DNA of 64,000 nucleotides from Phyllobacterium trifolii (GCF_014192095.1 NZ_JACHXN010000008.1:1-64000), one strand, 5' to 3'; shown: positions 54,985 through 64,000, counted from the first letter of the stretch. The notes: generated by a model from the letters alone, not told the origin. Made by a program: numbers and translations.

Positions 54985-55821
54985 ATGGCACAGGTATGGT
55001 TGATAACGGGCAGCTCCCGCGGCCTCGGCAGGTCGTTGGCAGAAGCGGTACTTCGGGCCGGCCACAAACTCGTCGCTACAGCTCGCAATCCTTCCCAACT
55101 CTCCGGTCTGGCAGAGCGTTATGGCGACCAGGTCCGCCTATTCGAACTCGACGTGACCGACCCAGCGGCGGCAGACGCAGCGGTAAAAAGGGCGGTCGAT
55201 ACGTTCGGACGCCTTGATGTCCTTGTCAACAATGCGGGCTACGGCAATGTCAACGCGATTGAAGACACGAGCATCGAGGAATTTCGGGCGCAGATCGAGA
55301 CCAATCTGTTTGGCGTCATCAATGTCACCAAGGCTGCGATCCCGGTGATGCGCGAGCAAAAATCTGGCCACATCATCCAGTTTTCTTCGGTCGGCGGCCG
55401 AATTGGAGCGCTGGGCCGCGCGCCCTATTCGGCCGCAAAGTGGGGTGTCGAGGGTTTCTCGGAAGTGTTGGCCAAGGAGATTGGCCCAATGGGCGTCAAG
55501 GTAACGATCGTCGAGCCGGGTGGTTTTCGTACTGACTTTGCTGGCGCTTCAACCACGATCCAGAATGGTCGCCCCGAATATGATGCAACGGTGGGCGTAG
55601 TGGCCCGTTTCCAGCGCAACTACGACGGAAAACAACCGGGAGATCCTGTCAAAGCCGCGGATGCGGTATTGCACATCACGAGCCTTGACGAACCACCGTT
55701 GCGCCTGTTGCTCGGCAGCGATGCAATGAACGCGGTCGAAAAGAACGATATCGCCAAGATCGAGGCCGACCGAAAATGGCGGGAGTTGAGTATTTCGACC
55801 GACTTTGATGCTAGCGCGTGA
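54985..55821 (+). CDS. Short-chain dehydrogenase/reductase, HxlR-linked
   Basis: The 278-residue classical SDR has TGSSRGLGR (NADP motif), NNAGYGN, IIQFSSVGGR (Ser) and YSAAKWGVEGF (Tyr-xxx-Lys), all intact. AAGGAGAC precedes the ATG. It is divergent from an HxlR regulator, an arrangement typical of stress- or aldehyde-responsive oxidoreductases. The 3' end overlaps the Hpt-like gene by 11 bases (convergent). Confidence 0.92.
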   Translation: MAQVWLITGSSRGLGRSLAEAVLRAGHKLVATARNPSQLSGLAERYGDQVRLFELDVTDPAAADAAVKRAVDTFGRLDVLVNNAGYGNVNAIEDTSIEEFRAQIETNLFGVINVTKAAIPVMREQKSGHIIQFSSVGGRIGALGRAPYSAAKWGVEGFSEVLAKEIGPMGVKVTIVEPGGFRTDFAGASTTIQNGRPEYDATVGVVARFQRNYDGKQPGDPVKAADAVLHITSLDEPPLRLLLGSDAMNAVEKNDIAKIEADRKWRELSISTDFDASA

Positions 55822-56179
55822 TCGCTGCTATATAGTCGCGGACATCATCGACGACCGGTCCCATATCCCTGATTTTCTTCGTATCGCTTGGCGCCTGTTC
55901 GATGGCTTCGGCCATCTCGGCAATGCGAAACGCTCCGACCGCACGGGCCGAACCTTTCAACGATTTGGCGAGACGAACGCGTTCATCCGGGTTGGCGTGC
56001 GCCAGCCGATCGACGATGCCGCATGTCTGGCGGGAAAACAGGTTGAGGATTTCGGTTTCGAGGGCCCGGTTTCCGAACGTCTCGCGTGTCAAATGGACGA
56101 GATCGATTGGCCGCTTGCGTGATGGCTTCGACTTTTCACCTCCCGGCGATGCAAAGGCCATCGATGCTTGTTGTGCCAT
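55811..56179 (-). CDS. Hpt-domain-like protein lacking the phospho-acceptor His
   Basis: The 122-residue protein is a four-helix histidine-phosphotransfer-like domain with RLAKSLKGSARAVGAFRIAEMAEAIE. In active Hpt domains this reads (A)HSLKGSA with a phosphorylated His; here the codon is AAA (Lys). The fold may be used for binding only. The N-terminal 20 residues are basic and flexible. The start at 56179 was chosen (MAQQASMAF). No kinase is adjacent. Confidence 0.8.
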   Translation of the reverse strand: MAQQASMAFASPGGEKSKPSRKRPIDLVHLTRETFGNRALETEILNLFSRQTCGIVDRLAHANPDERVRLAKSLKGSARAVGAFRIAEMAEAIEQAPSDTKKIRDMGPVVDDVRDYIAAITR

Positions 56180-56482
56180 TGGGGACTCTCCTGAACGCTT
56201 TACAATTGAACTAACAAGTTTACTCAAATGCCTCTGATTCAAGGTTAAAACGTGGCAAGCGTTGCGGGGAAATGGCCGGTTATGGTGAACGAAAGGTAAA
56301 TTTTGGCTTCCAAGTGAAATTTCCTGCGACCTTAAAAAATTAACCTTGTGTTTAAACTTTTAAGCATTTCCCGAATCCATTGTTTCTTTCCAATCCATGT
56401 GCCAGTACGATACAGTAGCGGCGTAGAGAGTATGGTGCGGTGGGCTTCACATGTGGTCACCGCCCAATATTGTGAGGAAAAC
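56180..56482. promoter_or_regulatory. Divergent upstream region of the growth-pole-ring gene
   Basis: About 300 bases between divergent genes, AT-rich at 56290-56370. A frame extension to 56348 exists, but the ATG at 56483 with GAGGAAAAC is a better start. No operator was recognised. Confidence 0.4.
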
Positions 56483-59400
56483 ATGGCCACAGCCCCGAAA
56501 AGCAAAGCAGTGAAGGCCGACGACGAACTCGGCCAAGCTCTTGAAAAGGCTCTCGAAATCGATTTCGATGAGTCTACGCTTGGGATGGATATGGATTTGT
56601 CACCTATCGATGACGAACTCTTGTCCTTCACTGATCTGGAAGCGCAGATATCGCAGGCAGCCCAGGAACTGGCAGCGGAAAAACTTGATCCGCCAGCGAC
56701 TCCGGAACCCGTGAAAGCGCCAGAAATCAAAGCGCCTGTTTCCATTGAGCCACCAATTCCTCTGCCCGCACCAAAGCCGCAGATCAAGGCTGCCAACCCT
56801 ATCCCGGCCGCACCGCCCGCGCCGCCAAAAGCGCCGGCCGTGCCCGCACAGACCTTCAAGCCGGCAAATGACGACCTGTTGCAGACAGCGACCGTGTCGC
56901 GCACAGCCAGCACCGTACCGGCGCCAAAATCCTACGGTTTGATAACAGTCATCGTCAGCGTCCTTTGGGCAGCGGCAGTGCTCGCGCTCGGCAACGCGCT
57001 TTACGGCGCCGAGCTGCGGTCAATTCGCTCCTTCGCAGATTTCGCCGCGGCACCGCACGCAATTGCCATGCTCGTTGCCATTATCGTGCCGATCATGCTG
57101 TTCTGGGCCTTCGCAGTCATGATCCGGCGCGCCCAGGAAATGCAATACGCGGCGCGCTCCATGGCCGAAGCGGCAATGCGCCTGTCAGAACCTGAAATGA
57201 TGTCTTCTGACCGCGTAGCCTCGCTTGGTCAGGCCGTACGCCGCGAAGTCGCGGCCATGAGTGAAGGTGTCGAACGTACCCTTGCCCGTGCCGTTGAACT
57301 AGAAACGCTCGTGCAGACCGAAGTCAACCAGCTCGAACGCGTCTATACAGACAATGAGTATCGCATCCGCACACTGGTCGACCGTCTCGGCGGCGAACGT
57401 GAATCGGTGATCGGCCATGCCGAACGCGTCCGTGCGTCGATTTCGAGCGCGCATGAGCAATTGAAGGATGAGCTGTCACAAGCGGGCGATTCATTGCGCG
57501 ACAATCTCGCCAATGCCTCGACCAACCTGACCATGTCGATCAGCCAGTCCGGCGAGACGCTTATCGACCGCCTGACCCAGAGCGGACAGACGATTTCCGA
57601 ATCGATCGTTTCGCGTTCCGACGACATTTCACACAAGATCAGCACTTCCGGCGAAGCCTTTGCAAACCTTCTGGAAATGCGCATTGCCGCTCTGTCCGAA
57701 CAGACAGATGCCGTAACGATGAAACTTGCGGATACGCTGGACGGCCGCACCAACAGCATGCTGTCGCTGCTCGGCAATGCCACGCAGACGCTTGTGGGCG
57801 AATTCGATACGCGCCTCTCAGGTCTCGACACAACGATCAACGAACGTGGCCGCTCCCTGCTCGCCGAATTCGAAACCCGTGCGCAGTCGCTGGATACAAG
57901 CACCGAACGCCTCAATTCTGCGCTGGAAGCCCGCGCCCGCCAGATCAACGAACAGCTGATCGAGCGTACCCGCGACATCGCCAAGACCTTCACCGATGGC
58001 CGCGCTTCGATCGACGGCATCGTCGACGAAACCAAGGCAAAGATCGGTAATGACCTGTCGAGCCTGTCCGACTCTGTCGGCAGCCTCCTCTCCACCAATG
58101 CGGCGGCCTTTGCCGATAAACTGGTCGAAAGCCGCGAGGCACTTGCCGCAACGCTGTCTGTTGAAACAGACCGTGCAGCATCGGTTATTCGCGAACAGGC
58201 CGGCCAGATCGGCGATCATACGTCGAACCTCAAGACCGTTCTCGAAAGCAGCACTGCAGCCATTGGCCAGATTATCGGGAGCCACGGCTCATCTCTCGAA
58301 AGTCAGGCCTCGGGCCTGCGCGCTGCGCTCGATGACAATGATGCACGCATCGGCGCAACGCTCGAGCAGCACGCCAAGGCGATCGAAGACCGTACATCGG
58401 GCATGCACGCTGCATTCTCCGACACGGATGCGAAGATCCGCGAAACGCTGGATGAGCATGCGCGCACCATCGATCTGCGCGGCTCCACCATCGAAGCGGC
58501 TATTCAGGCCAACGATTCCCGCATCGGCCAGACGCTCGATGCGCATGCCAAGATCTTCGAAGACCGGACATCCGGCATGCGCGCGGCATTTGTCGACACC
58601 CACGCCAAAATTGCGCAGACTCTCGACCACCATGCCAAGAGCCTTGACGAGCGCAACCAGGAAATCCAGCTGGCCCTGTCGAGCAGCGACGGCAAGCTAT
58701 CCGAGACATTGGCCGCGCATACGCAGGCTATCGACTCCCGCAACGCGGAAATTCAGTCGACATTGCTCGCAAGCGGCACCCGCATCGATGAAACGCTGGG
58801 TGGCTTCATCGACTCGGTCGATGACAGGACGAACCGCATTGAATCGGCACTCACCAGCAGTGATGCGCGCATCAGTGATGTGCTGACATCCCATGCAAGC
58901 GCCATCGAGGATCGTACCGCCGGGATCGAGCAGGCGCTGAGCAACAGCGACCAGCGGATCGGCCAGACCCTCGCCTCTCATGCGAGCTCGCTTGATGAAC
59001 GCACCGCCGGCATCCAGTCGGCGCTCGAAAATACCCATGCACGCATCGGCGAGACGCTTGCCCAGCACGCAAACGATATCGAGGAGCGCACATCGGGTAT
59101 CCGCTCTGTGCTGGATAACAGCAACAGTCAGATCGCGAACACACTCAGCCGGCATGCGAATGACATCGAGGAGCGTGCGGCAGGTATTCGCGCTGCGCTT
59201 GACAATGGCAACAACCAGTTCGGTGATACACTGGCGTCGCATATCGGCGCCCTTGAGGAGCGGGCCGCTGCGATCCGCATCGCGCTTGCGGACAGCGATA
59301 CCCGTATTGGCGATACGTTGAACGAACATGCCGGACTGCTCGATGACCGCATTGCCGGCATCCGCACCGCCATGGAACAAGGCAACGCCGCCATCGGCAA

Positions 59401-61456
59401 GACGCTCGACAACCAGGCGAGCGCCATCAGCGACCGTACCGTTGCACTTCAGGCTATCCTGCAGGACAGCGCCGAGGTGCTGGCCAAGGCCTTCGAAAAC
59501 CATGGCGGAACCATCGACGAGCGCACAACGACCATGCAAAACGCTCTGGAGATGGGCGTCGACAATGTGCGCAAGTCGCTTGAACAGAGTGCGACGGTTG
59601 TCGCACGCAGCCTGCGTGACAAGATCACCGAAGCCGCCTCTTCGCTCACCGGTGAGGCACAGAAGGCCGGCGAAGCGCTCGACGGCCATGGCGAGGCATT
59701 CAGCCTGCGCATGAACGAAAGCCTCGCGGAAACTGAAAAACGTCTCGGTGAGCGGGCGCGTGAAGCAGCCGCCAATCTGGAAGCACTCGAAGCACGCTTC
59801 TCTGCCGCAACGGATTCAACTGCATCGAAGCTTGCGGAAAGCACGCGCGAGCTCAACGAAGTTCTCGCTGCACGCTCGCAGGAAATTATCGGCATCCTCG
59901 ACAATACGGCGCAGCCGCTGGTCGATAGCCTTGCCGACAATGGCCGTACACTGGCTTCGCAGCTGGTAGAGGCAACAACGGCAGCAACGGAACGCCTGCG
60001 CGTCGAGAACGCCGCCCTGATCAATGCCATCGCCAGCCGCACGGCCGAGACCATTACCGCTGTTCAGGCGGCAAAGGCCGGCCTCACCGACGATGTCAGC
60101 AATCTGATCGACCGCCTCTCGGCTTCCAATGCGAAGCTCGGCGAGCTGATCGATATGGCGACCAAGAACCTCGGCGATATTGACGGACGTCTACTCGACA
60201 CGACGACAACCTTTGCCGAAAACGCAACGAAAGCCGCGGAGTCGTTCCAGACATCGACCCGTCTCATCGATGGCAATCTCGGGAAGCTCTCGCAACTTTC
60301 GAACTCGACACTGACGGATATTTCCGCCATCGCGAAAAGCTTTGAAGAACATGGCAGCATGCTCGACAAGGCTTCCGAACTCATCAACGCGTCGCAATCT
60401 AACCTCGCATCGACCTTCGACGAGCGTCAGGAAGCATTGCAGAAGCTTGCCGCCGGCTTGATCGCGAAGTCGGAAAGCGTCGAAAAGACCATGCGTTCGT
60501 TCGAATCGCTGGTTTCGTCGGCATTTGACCGTGCCGAAGGCCGGGCAACACAGACGACCGAACAGATCCGCACCTCGATCTCGGAAGTCGTCGAGCAGGC
60601 ATCGCAGAAGTTCGCCAATGCCACGGACGAAATCCGCCGCTCCTCTGCTGCCATCCGCGCCGAGTTGGAGGAAACCCGTTCCGAGCTGCAGCGCGGCGTC
60701 ATGGACATGCCGGAAGAAGCCAAGCAGTCGACTGCGCAAATGCGCAAGGCGGTATCCGAGCAGATCAACGCTTTGAAGGAACTTGCGGAAATCGTTCAGA
60801 AATCCGGCCGTTTGACCGATGTTGGTGAAGCCCGTGCGGTACGCGCCGCAACACCGACCCGGACGGCGGCCGTCGCAGCGCAACCGCAGCGCACCGAGCC
60901 GGCGGCCACCCCGCGGGCAGCTGCACCGGCTTCTACGCCGGCACAAGCACCTGCAATACGTGGCAGCCTCGATGTTCGTGGCAACGCAGCTCCGGCTGCA
61001 CGGCCTGCCGGCAATGGCTGGGTTTCGGATCTCTTGCGCCGCGCATCGAGCGATGAGGCGCAAGCCGAACCAAAGGCGAAGACACCCGAGACTGGTGGAC
61101 GCTCGCCTGGCCAGGTCGTTGAATCGCTGAACTCCCTGTCGATCGACATTACCCGCGCGATCGACCATGAGGCTTCGGTCGAACTCTGGCAGCGTTATCG
61201 CGCTGGCGAACGCAACGTGTTCACCCGCCGTCTCTACACGCTCAAGGGTCAGCAGACATTTGACGAGATCAAGCGCAAGTATCAGGGCGACAGCGAATTC
61301 AAACGCGCCGTCGATCGTTACATGGATGACTTCGAACGCCTGCTCGAAGACGTTTCGCGCAATGACCGCGACAATGTCATGGCGCAGAACTACCTGACGT
61401 CCGACACCGGCAAGGTCTATACGATGCTGGCGCACGCGAGCAACCGTCTGAAGTAA
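56483..61456 (+). CDS. Growth pole ring protein (GPR/RgsE-like), giant repeat protein
   Basis: The protein is 1657 residues. It has an acidic N-terminus (about 10-65), a Pro-rich linker (70-125), two membrane helices (about 152-174 and 192-214), then a very long helical region with at least sixteen exact 29-residue repeats (564-1027), more coiled coil to about 1440, an Ala/Pro linker and a compact conserved C-terminal domain (VESLNSLSIDITRAIDHEA...YLTSDTGKVYTMLAHASNRL). This architecture matches the apolipoprotein-like GPR of Agrobacterium and RgsE of Sinorhizobium, which form a ring at the growing pole and are needed for polar growth. The family is specific to Hyphomicrobiales. Confidence 0.88.
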   Translation: MATAPKSKAVKADDELGQALEKALEIDFDESTLGMDMDLSPIDDELLSFTDLEAQISQAAQELAAEKLDPPATPEPVKAPEIKAPVSIEPPIPLPAPKPQIKAANPIPAAPPAPPKAPAVPAQTFKPANDDLLQTATVSRTASTVPAPKSYGLITVIVSVLWAAAVLALGNALYGAELRSIRSFADFAAAPHAIAMLVAIIVPIMLFWAFAVMIRRAQEMQYAARSMAEAAMRLSEPEMMSSDRVASLGQAVRREVAAMSEGVERTLARAVELETLVQTEVNQLERVYTDNEYRIRTLVDRLGGERESVIGHAERVRASISSAHEQLKDELSQAGDSLRDNLANASTNLTMSISQSGETLIDRLTQSGQTISESIVSRSDDISHKISTSGEAFANLLEMRIAALSEQTDAVTMKLADTLDGRTNSMLSLLGNATQTLVGEFDTRLSGLDTTINERGRSLLAEFETRAQSLDTSTERLNSALEARARQINEQLIERTRDIAKTFTDGRASIDGIVDETKAKIGNDLSSLSDSVGSLLSTNAAAFADKLVESREALAATLSVETDRAASVIREQAGQIGDHTSNLKTVLESSTAAIGQIIGSHGSSLESQASGLRAALDDNDARIGATLEQHAKAIEDRTSGMHAAFSDTDAKIRETLDEHARTIDLRGSTIEAAIQANDSRIGQTLDAHAKIFEDRTSGMRAAFVDTHAKIAQTLDHHAKSLDERNQEIQLALSSSDGKLSETLAAHTQAIDSRNAEIQSTLLASGTRIDETLGGFIDSVDDRTNRIESALTSSDARISDVLTSHASAIEDRTAGIEQALSNSDQRIGQTLASHASSLDERTAGIQSALENTHARIGETLAQHANDIEERTSGIRSVLDNSNSQIANTLSRHANDIEERAAGIRAALDNGNNQFGDTLASHIGALEERAAAIRIALADSDTRIGDTLNEHAGLLDDRIAGIRTAMEQGNAAIGKTLDNQASAISDRTVALQAILQDSAEVLAKAFENHGGTIDERTTTMQNALEMGVDNVRKSLEQSATVVARSLRDKITEAASSLTGEAQKAGEALDGHGEAFSLRMNESLAETEKRLGERAREAAANLEALEARFSAATDSTASKLAESTRELNEVLAARSQEIIGILDNTAQPLVDSLADNGRTLASQLVEATTAATERLRVENAALINAIASRTAETITAVQAAKAGLTDDVSNLIDRLSASNAKLGELIDMATKNLGDIDGRLLDTTTTFAENATKAAESFQTSTRLIDGNLGKLSQLSNSTLTDISAIAKSFEEHGSMLDKASELINASQSNLASTFDERQEALQKLAAGLIAKSESVEKTMRSFESLVSSAFDRAEGRATQTTEQIRTSISEVVEQASQKFANATDEIRRSSAAIRAELEETRSELQRGVMDMPEEAKQSTAQMRKAVSEQINALKELAEIVQKSGRLTDVGEARAVRAATPTRTAAVAAQPQRTEPAATPRAAAPASTPAQAPAIRGSLDVRGNAAPAARPAGNGWVSDLLRRASSDEAQAEPKAKTPETGGRSPGQVVESLNSLSIDITRAIDHEASVELWQRYRAGERNVFTRRLYTLKGQQTFDEIKRKYQGDSEFKRAVDRYMDDFERLLEDVSRNDRDNVMAQNYLTSDTGKVYTMLAHASNRLK
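58172..59563 (+). repeat. Sixteen in-frame 87-base tandem repeats (29 residues each)
   Basis: Units share the pattern RIGxTLxxHAxxIxxRTxGIxxALxxSDA. They run without a single insertion or deletion from 58172 to 59563 (16 x 87 bases). Middle units (for example at 58346, 58520, 58955, 59042) are the most similar; the outer ones are diverged. 29 residues equals 11+11+7, a hendecad/heptad mix. Confidence 0.92.
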
Positions 61457-61473
61457 GCGGCGGAATGAACAAC

Positions 61474-61503
61474 AAAAAACGCGGCTTCGGCCGCGTTTTT
61501 TGT
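61474..61503 (+). terminator. Rho-independent terminator of the growth-pole-ring gene
   Basis: AAAAAACGCGGC-TTCG-GCCGCGTTTTTT starts about 18 bases after the stop. Confidence 0.9.
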
Positions 61504-61541
61504 TGGCAAGTTAAACCTCTCTTGTTTGGCGCCCGCCTCCA

Positions 61542-61718
61542 TCATCCTCGGGCTTGACCCGAGGACCTGAGGAGCATCACGGGTCCGTTTGCTCGACTGG
61601 ATCTAGTCGAGCAATAGAATGCAATTCCTCGTTATAAATCCGCACCTATCTGGAATGCGTCGGGAAGGTGCTGTGCGGGCTTCTTTGCCGTGGGTCCTCG
61701 GGTCAAGCCCGAGGATGA
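61542..61718. repeat. Palindromic intergenic repeat, family 3
   Basis: Arms of 26 bases (61542-61567, tcatcctcgggcttgacccg onward, and its exact reverse complement at 61693-61718) enclose 125 bases that include another small palindrome (ctcgactggatctagtcgag). Each arm is itself palindromic (CCTCGGG...CCCGAGG). Similar 'ccgaggatgacgg' repeats are widespread in alphaproteobacterial genomes. Confidence 0.85.
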
Positions 61719-61742
61719 CGGAAACGTAGGTGCGTTGTCCGC

Positions 61743-62327
61743 TCAGATGACCGACAGTGTCCACGTGACAATATCGTTCGAGGCGCTGTCAAAGGCTCTG
61801 TCAAGCGCGGCGATATAGGATGCATTGCCCTCGCCGCTGACTGGCGATGTCGCGCGGAACACACGCGCGGCGCGCACAGTCCCATTCTTGTCGTTCAATA
61901 TCTTGATGGCGATTTCAACGATCGCGATCCGGCCGCTGGATACATTGATATTGAAAGTGCGGATGTCGCTGATCACTTGATAGTCGATGGCAAGGCCTTC
62001 ACCTGGACGCCCGACACCGCCAAGACGACCTGTGCTCTCGAAGGCCTGGACCAGCCGCGATTGTACGATATTCGGCAGACGGTCAGCCCATTGCGCACCC
62101 TTCAAGAAGGAAATCGAATTCGGGCCCGATCGAACGACAATATTTTCGCCATCGAGCGCTTTGAGCGCGGAGGGTGCCGCGATCAGAATCTGACGGCCCT
62201 GCTTCTTCGGTGAAGAAACGTCTGGCGAAGCGCTGGAAAGATCGAAAGTATCAAGCTTCTTGGAGCTTGCGCAGGCTGAAACGGACAAAGCCAACAGCAG
62301 AGCGGCAATAGTCGTTCTTGTTTTCAC
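61743..62327 (-). CDS. ABC-type transport auxiliary lipoprotein (PqiC/DUF330-like)
   Basis: The protein is 194 residues from a GTG at 62327 (GAGGGG upstream). Lipoprotein signal KTRTTIAALLLALSVSAC (lipobox VSAC, Cys about 19). The mature domain matches the PqiC/YmbA-like component: ILIAAPSALKALDGENIVVR, WADRLPNIVQSRLVQAFE, and the pseudo-repeat after FNINVSSGRIAIVEIAIKI. It is the outer-membrane lipoprotein of an MCE lipid-transport system encoded just upstream. Confidence 0.87.
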   Translation of the reverse strand: MKTRTTIAALLLALSVSACASSKKLDTFDLSSASPDVSSPKKQGRQILIAAPSALKALDGENIVVRSGPNSISFLKGAQWADRLPNIVQSRLVQAFESTGRLGGVGRPGEGLAIDYQVISDIRTFNINVSSGRIAIVEIAIKILNDKNGTVRAARVFRATSPVSGEGNASYIAALDRAFDSASNDIVTWTLSVI

Positions 62328-62399
62328 CAGCGCCCCTCTGTCCGTGTCATGCGAACGCACCAACCCCGTTGACTTTCATGCGATGCGAATCGCCCAAAG

Positions 62400-63392
62400 T
62401 CAACGGCGTGTGCGTCCGTCATACTCCGGAACGCTTCCGCCTCCACCAAAAATTACGCGCTGCGGATTCTTTTCAAGGTCGGTGATCGCCCGTTCGATGC
62501 GCTGAACTGACTGACGGCTTTCATTTACGAGCGCCTGTACGTCGCGCAGGCCCTGCCCGGAGAATCGGTTGATATTATCGGTGATCGGCCCGAGCCGGGC
62601 GTTCAGATTGTCGGCCACCGCGCGATAGGATTTGAGCGTATCCTGCGCCTCCCTGACGACGCTGCCATCCTGATCCGACAGCTGCTTGTCGAGCTTGGCA
62701 AGAACGCCATCGACCCGCGTCGATGCACTGTTAAGCCGGGTCATCATTTGCCGCGCTTCTTTGACCACAGCCTGAACATCTTCGGCACTCTGGCTGAATT
62801 TATCGATGACATCGGAATTGTTGGCCAGTGCATCGGTAAACTTCTTGGTATTATTGACTGTGTCGACCAACGGCCCCTTCACTTCGGTAATGAAGCTTTC
62901 AATAGAACCCACAGCCCCATCCACACGCTCAAGAATTGTCTGCGCCTTCTGCAAAAGGTTGTTCACTACCGAAGGATCGGCATCCATGCGTGCGATCTGA
63001 TCGTCTTTGGCAGCTTCTTCCAGGAGGTTGGGCTCGTTGAGCTTTCCACCCTTGAGCTCAATGAAGGCCTGTCCGGTCAGGCCGGCAAAACCCAATGTCG
63101 CCTGCGTGGAACGAGTGATGGGCGTCGTCGCGTTGACTTCTGTCTGGGCAATAACCGCATCAGGATTGTTGGCGTCGATGGACAGGCGCCGTACGCTGCC
63201 AACCTTGATGCCGTTGAACAGGACCTGGCTGCCCTCGGCCAGCCCGGTGACCGAGCCGACAATACGGATTTCAAGCGTCGCGGTTTCGCTACGATCGCCA
63301 TAACGGGCGATCCAATAGACAAATCCAAAGGCGAGGATGCACACTATGAGCGTGAAGACACCGACCAGGACGTAGTTGGCTTTCGTTTCCAT
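62400..63392 (-). CDS. MlaD-family MCE substrate-binding protein
   Basis: The 330-residue protein has one N-terminal membrane anchor (about 8-28), an MCE domain at about 38-115 (LEIRIVGSVTGLAEGSQVLFNGIKVGSV, ATLGFAGLTGQAFIELKGG) and a long helical tail (about 130-320) that in relatives forms a tunnel or coil. It carries phospholipids between membranes with the ABC ATPase encoded 3 bases upstream. The tail is longer than in E. coli MlaD (about 183 residues), as typical of the rhizobial version. Confidence 0.92.
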   Translation of the reverse strand: METKANYVLVGVFTLIVCILAFGFVYWIARYGDRSETATLEIRIVGSVTGLAEGSQVLFNGIKVGSVRRLSIDANNPDAVIAQTEVNATTPITRSTQATLGFAGLTGQAFIELKGGKLNEPNLLEEAAKDDQIARMDADPSVVNNLLQKAQTILERVDGAVGSIESFITEVKGPLVDTVNNTKKFTDALANNSDVIDKFSQSAEDVQAVVKEARQMMTRLNSASTRVDGVLAKLDKQLSDQDGSVVREAQDTLKSYRAVADNLNARLGPITDNINRFSGQGLRDVQALVNESRQSVQRIERAITDLEKNPQRVIFGGGGSVPEYDGRTRR

Positions 63393-63395
63393 AGA

Positions 63396-64000
63396 TTACT
63401 TCGTCTGATCCTGCTCTGCCCTGGGCTGCTCGTGCGTCGATCGCCGTCTGTTGTCGCCATTGGAAACTATCTGCCGTGCGCGCTTTCCGCGGAAATATTC
63501 CTGGACCCACGGATCGTCGAACGCCAGCATGTCTTCAATCGTTCCCTCAACGAGAACTTTCTTCTTTCCCAATACCGCGATTCGGTCGCAAACGGCGAAC
63601 AAGCTGTCGAGGTCGTGGGTCACCATATAAACTGTCAAACCCATCGTATCGCGCAAATTGGCGATGAGTTCGTCGAATTCCGCCGCACCGATCGGATCAA
63701 GCCCTGAAGTAGGCTCGTCGAGAAAGACGATTTCCGGATCAAGCGATAGCGCGCGCGCCAGTGCGGCACGCTTGATCATGCCGCCTGAAAGCTCCGATGG
63801 AAACTTTTCAGCCGTATCCGCTTTGAGGCCGACCAGCTCGATTTTCAGCCGCGCAAGCTCATCCATCAGCCTTTGCGGAATATCGAGGTATTCCCGCATC
63901 GGCACCTGGATATTTTCAAGCACGGTCAAGGCAGAAAACAACGCACCCTGCTGGAACAAAACACCCATGCGCATGTCGACGCCCAGCTTCTCCTGTTCCG
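63396..64000 (-). CDS. MlaF-like ABC transporter ATPase (cut by window end)
   Basis: The C-terminal 200 or so residues of an ABC ATPase are present: Q-loop VLFQQGALFSALTV, signature LSGGMIKRAALARAL, Walker B IVFLDEPTSGLDP and the switch His in MVTHDLDS. The Walker A part and the start lie beyond 64000; reading continues upstream as EQEKLGVDMRM. It powers lipid transport with the MlaD-like protein, whose ATG is 3 bases downstream of its stop. A permease gene is expected further upstream outside the window. Confidence 0.92.
   Translation of the reverse strand, partial: EQEKLGVDMRMGVLFQQGALFSALTVLENIQVPMREYLDIPQRLMDELARLKIELVGLKADTAEKFPSELSGGMIKRAALARALSLDPEIVFLDEPTSGLDPIGAAEFDELIANLRDTMGLTVYMVTHDLDSLFAVCDRIAVLGKKKVLVEGTIEDMLAFDDPWVQEYFRGKRARQIVSNGDNRRRSTHEQPRAEQDQTK

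Noticed and set aside
58172-59563. Regular 87-base repeats considered as a CRISPR or other repeat array
   Set aside because: The repeats are in-frame, diverged protein-coding units of one large gene without spacers.

Overview
The window comes from the chromosome of an alphaproteobacterium of the order Hyphomicrobiales (Rhizobiales), most likely the Brucella/Ochrobactrum/Phyllobacterium/Mesorhizobium part of it. The evidence is a CckA hybrid kinase, a GPR/RgsE-type growth-pole-ring protein with an exact 29-residue repeat, an MbfA membrane ferritin with an Irr-type iron control element, a GTTC-N7-GTTC LexA box upstream of recA, and a DksA that has lost its zinc ligands. No rRNA, tRNA or CRISPR array was recognised.

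Positions 1 to about 17,450 are an accessory region. It opens with the right end of an IS3-family insertion sequence. Next is a translationally coupled operon: type I restriction-modification genes hsdR-hsdM-hsdS plus a fourth gene encoding a HEPN-motif, multi-zinc-ribbon protein. HsdS carries an extra C-terminal domain that looks Panacea/SocA-like. After an orphan phage terminase small subunit comes a four-gene operon of unknown function that includes a 99-residue protein with a collagen-like Gly-X-Y tract. Then comes a two-gene ATGA-coupled operon: a Panacea/YwgA-like protein followed by a proteasome-beta-like N-terminal-threonine hydrolase. Two coupled secreted proteins, small membrane proteins and a DUF5677-like protein complete the region. 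This is where previously undescribed biology is most likely.

From 17,450 to 29,000 the content is core: icd, a PLP aminotransferase, a YCII protein, a lipoprotein, alaS, recA, a psuK-psuG pseudouridine catabolic pair and an OmpA-like lipoprotein. From 29,000 to 37,200 the genes are metabolic and variable: an HPP/CBS membrane protein, a ridA/epoxide hydrolase/glyoxalase cluster behind repeated palindromic operators with the remnant of a TetR-type regulator, an orphan TctC-type binding protein, and SDR, ArsR, NIPSNAP and ABM genes.

From 37,500 to 64,000 the window returns to core functions: mbfA, lysE, cysK, a VapBC-type pair, cckA, a fliO-like gene, dksA, sixA, ycjX-ycjF, a MazEF-type pair, folP-folK, a DUF922 protease-like protein, ferredoxin reductase and ferredoxin, an HxlR/SDR divergent pair, an Hpt-like protein without the expected histidine, the 1657-residue growth-pole-ring homologue, and an Mla/MCE-type lipid transport operon cut by the window end. 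Three families of palindromic intergenic repeats are scattered through the core part.
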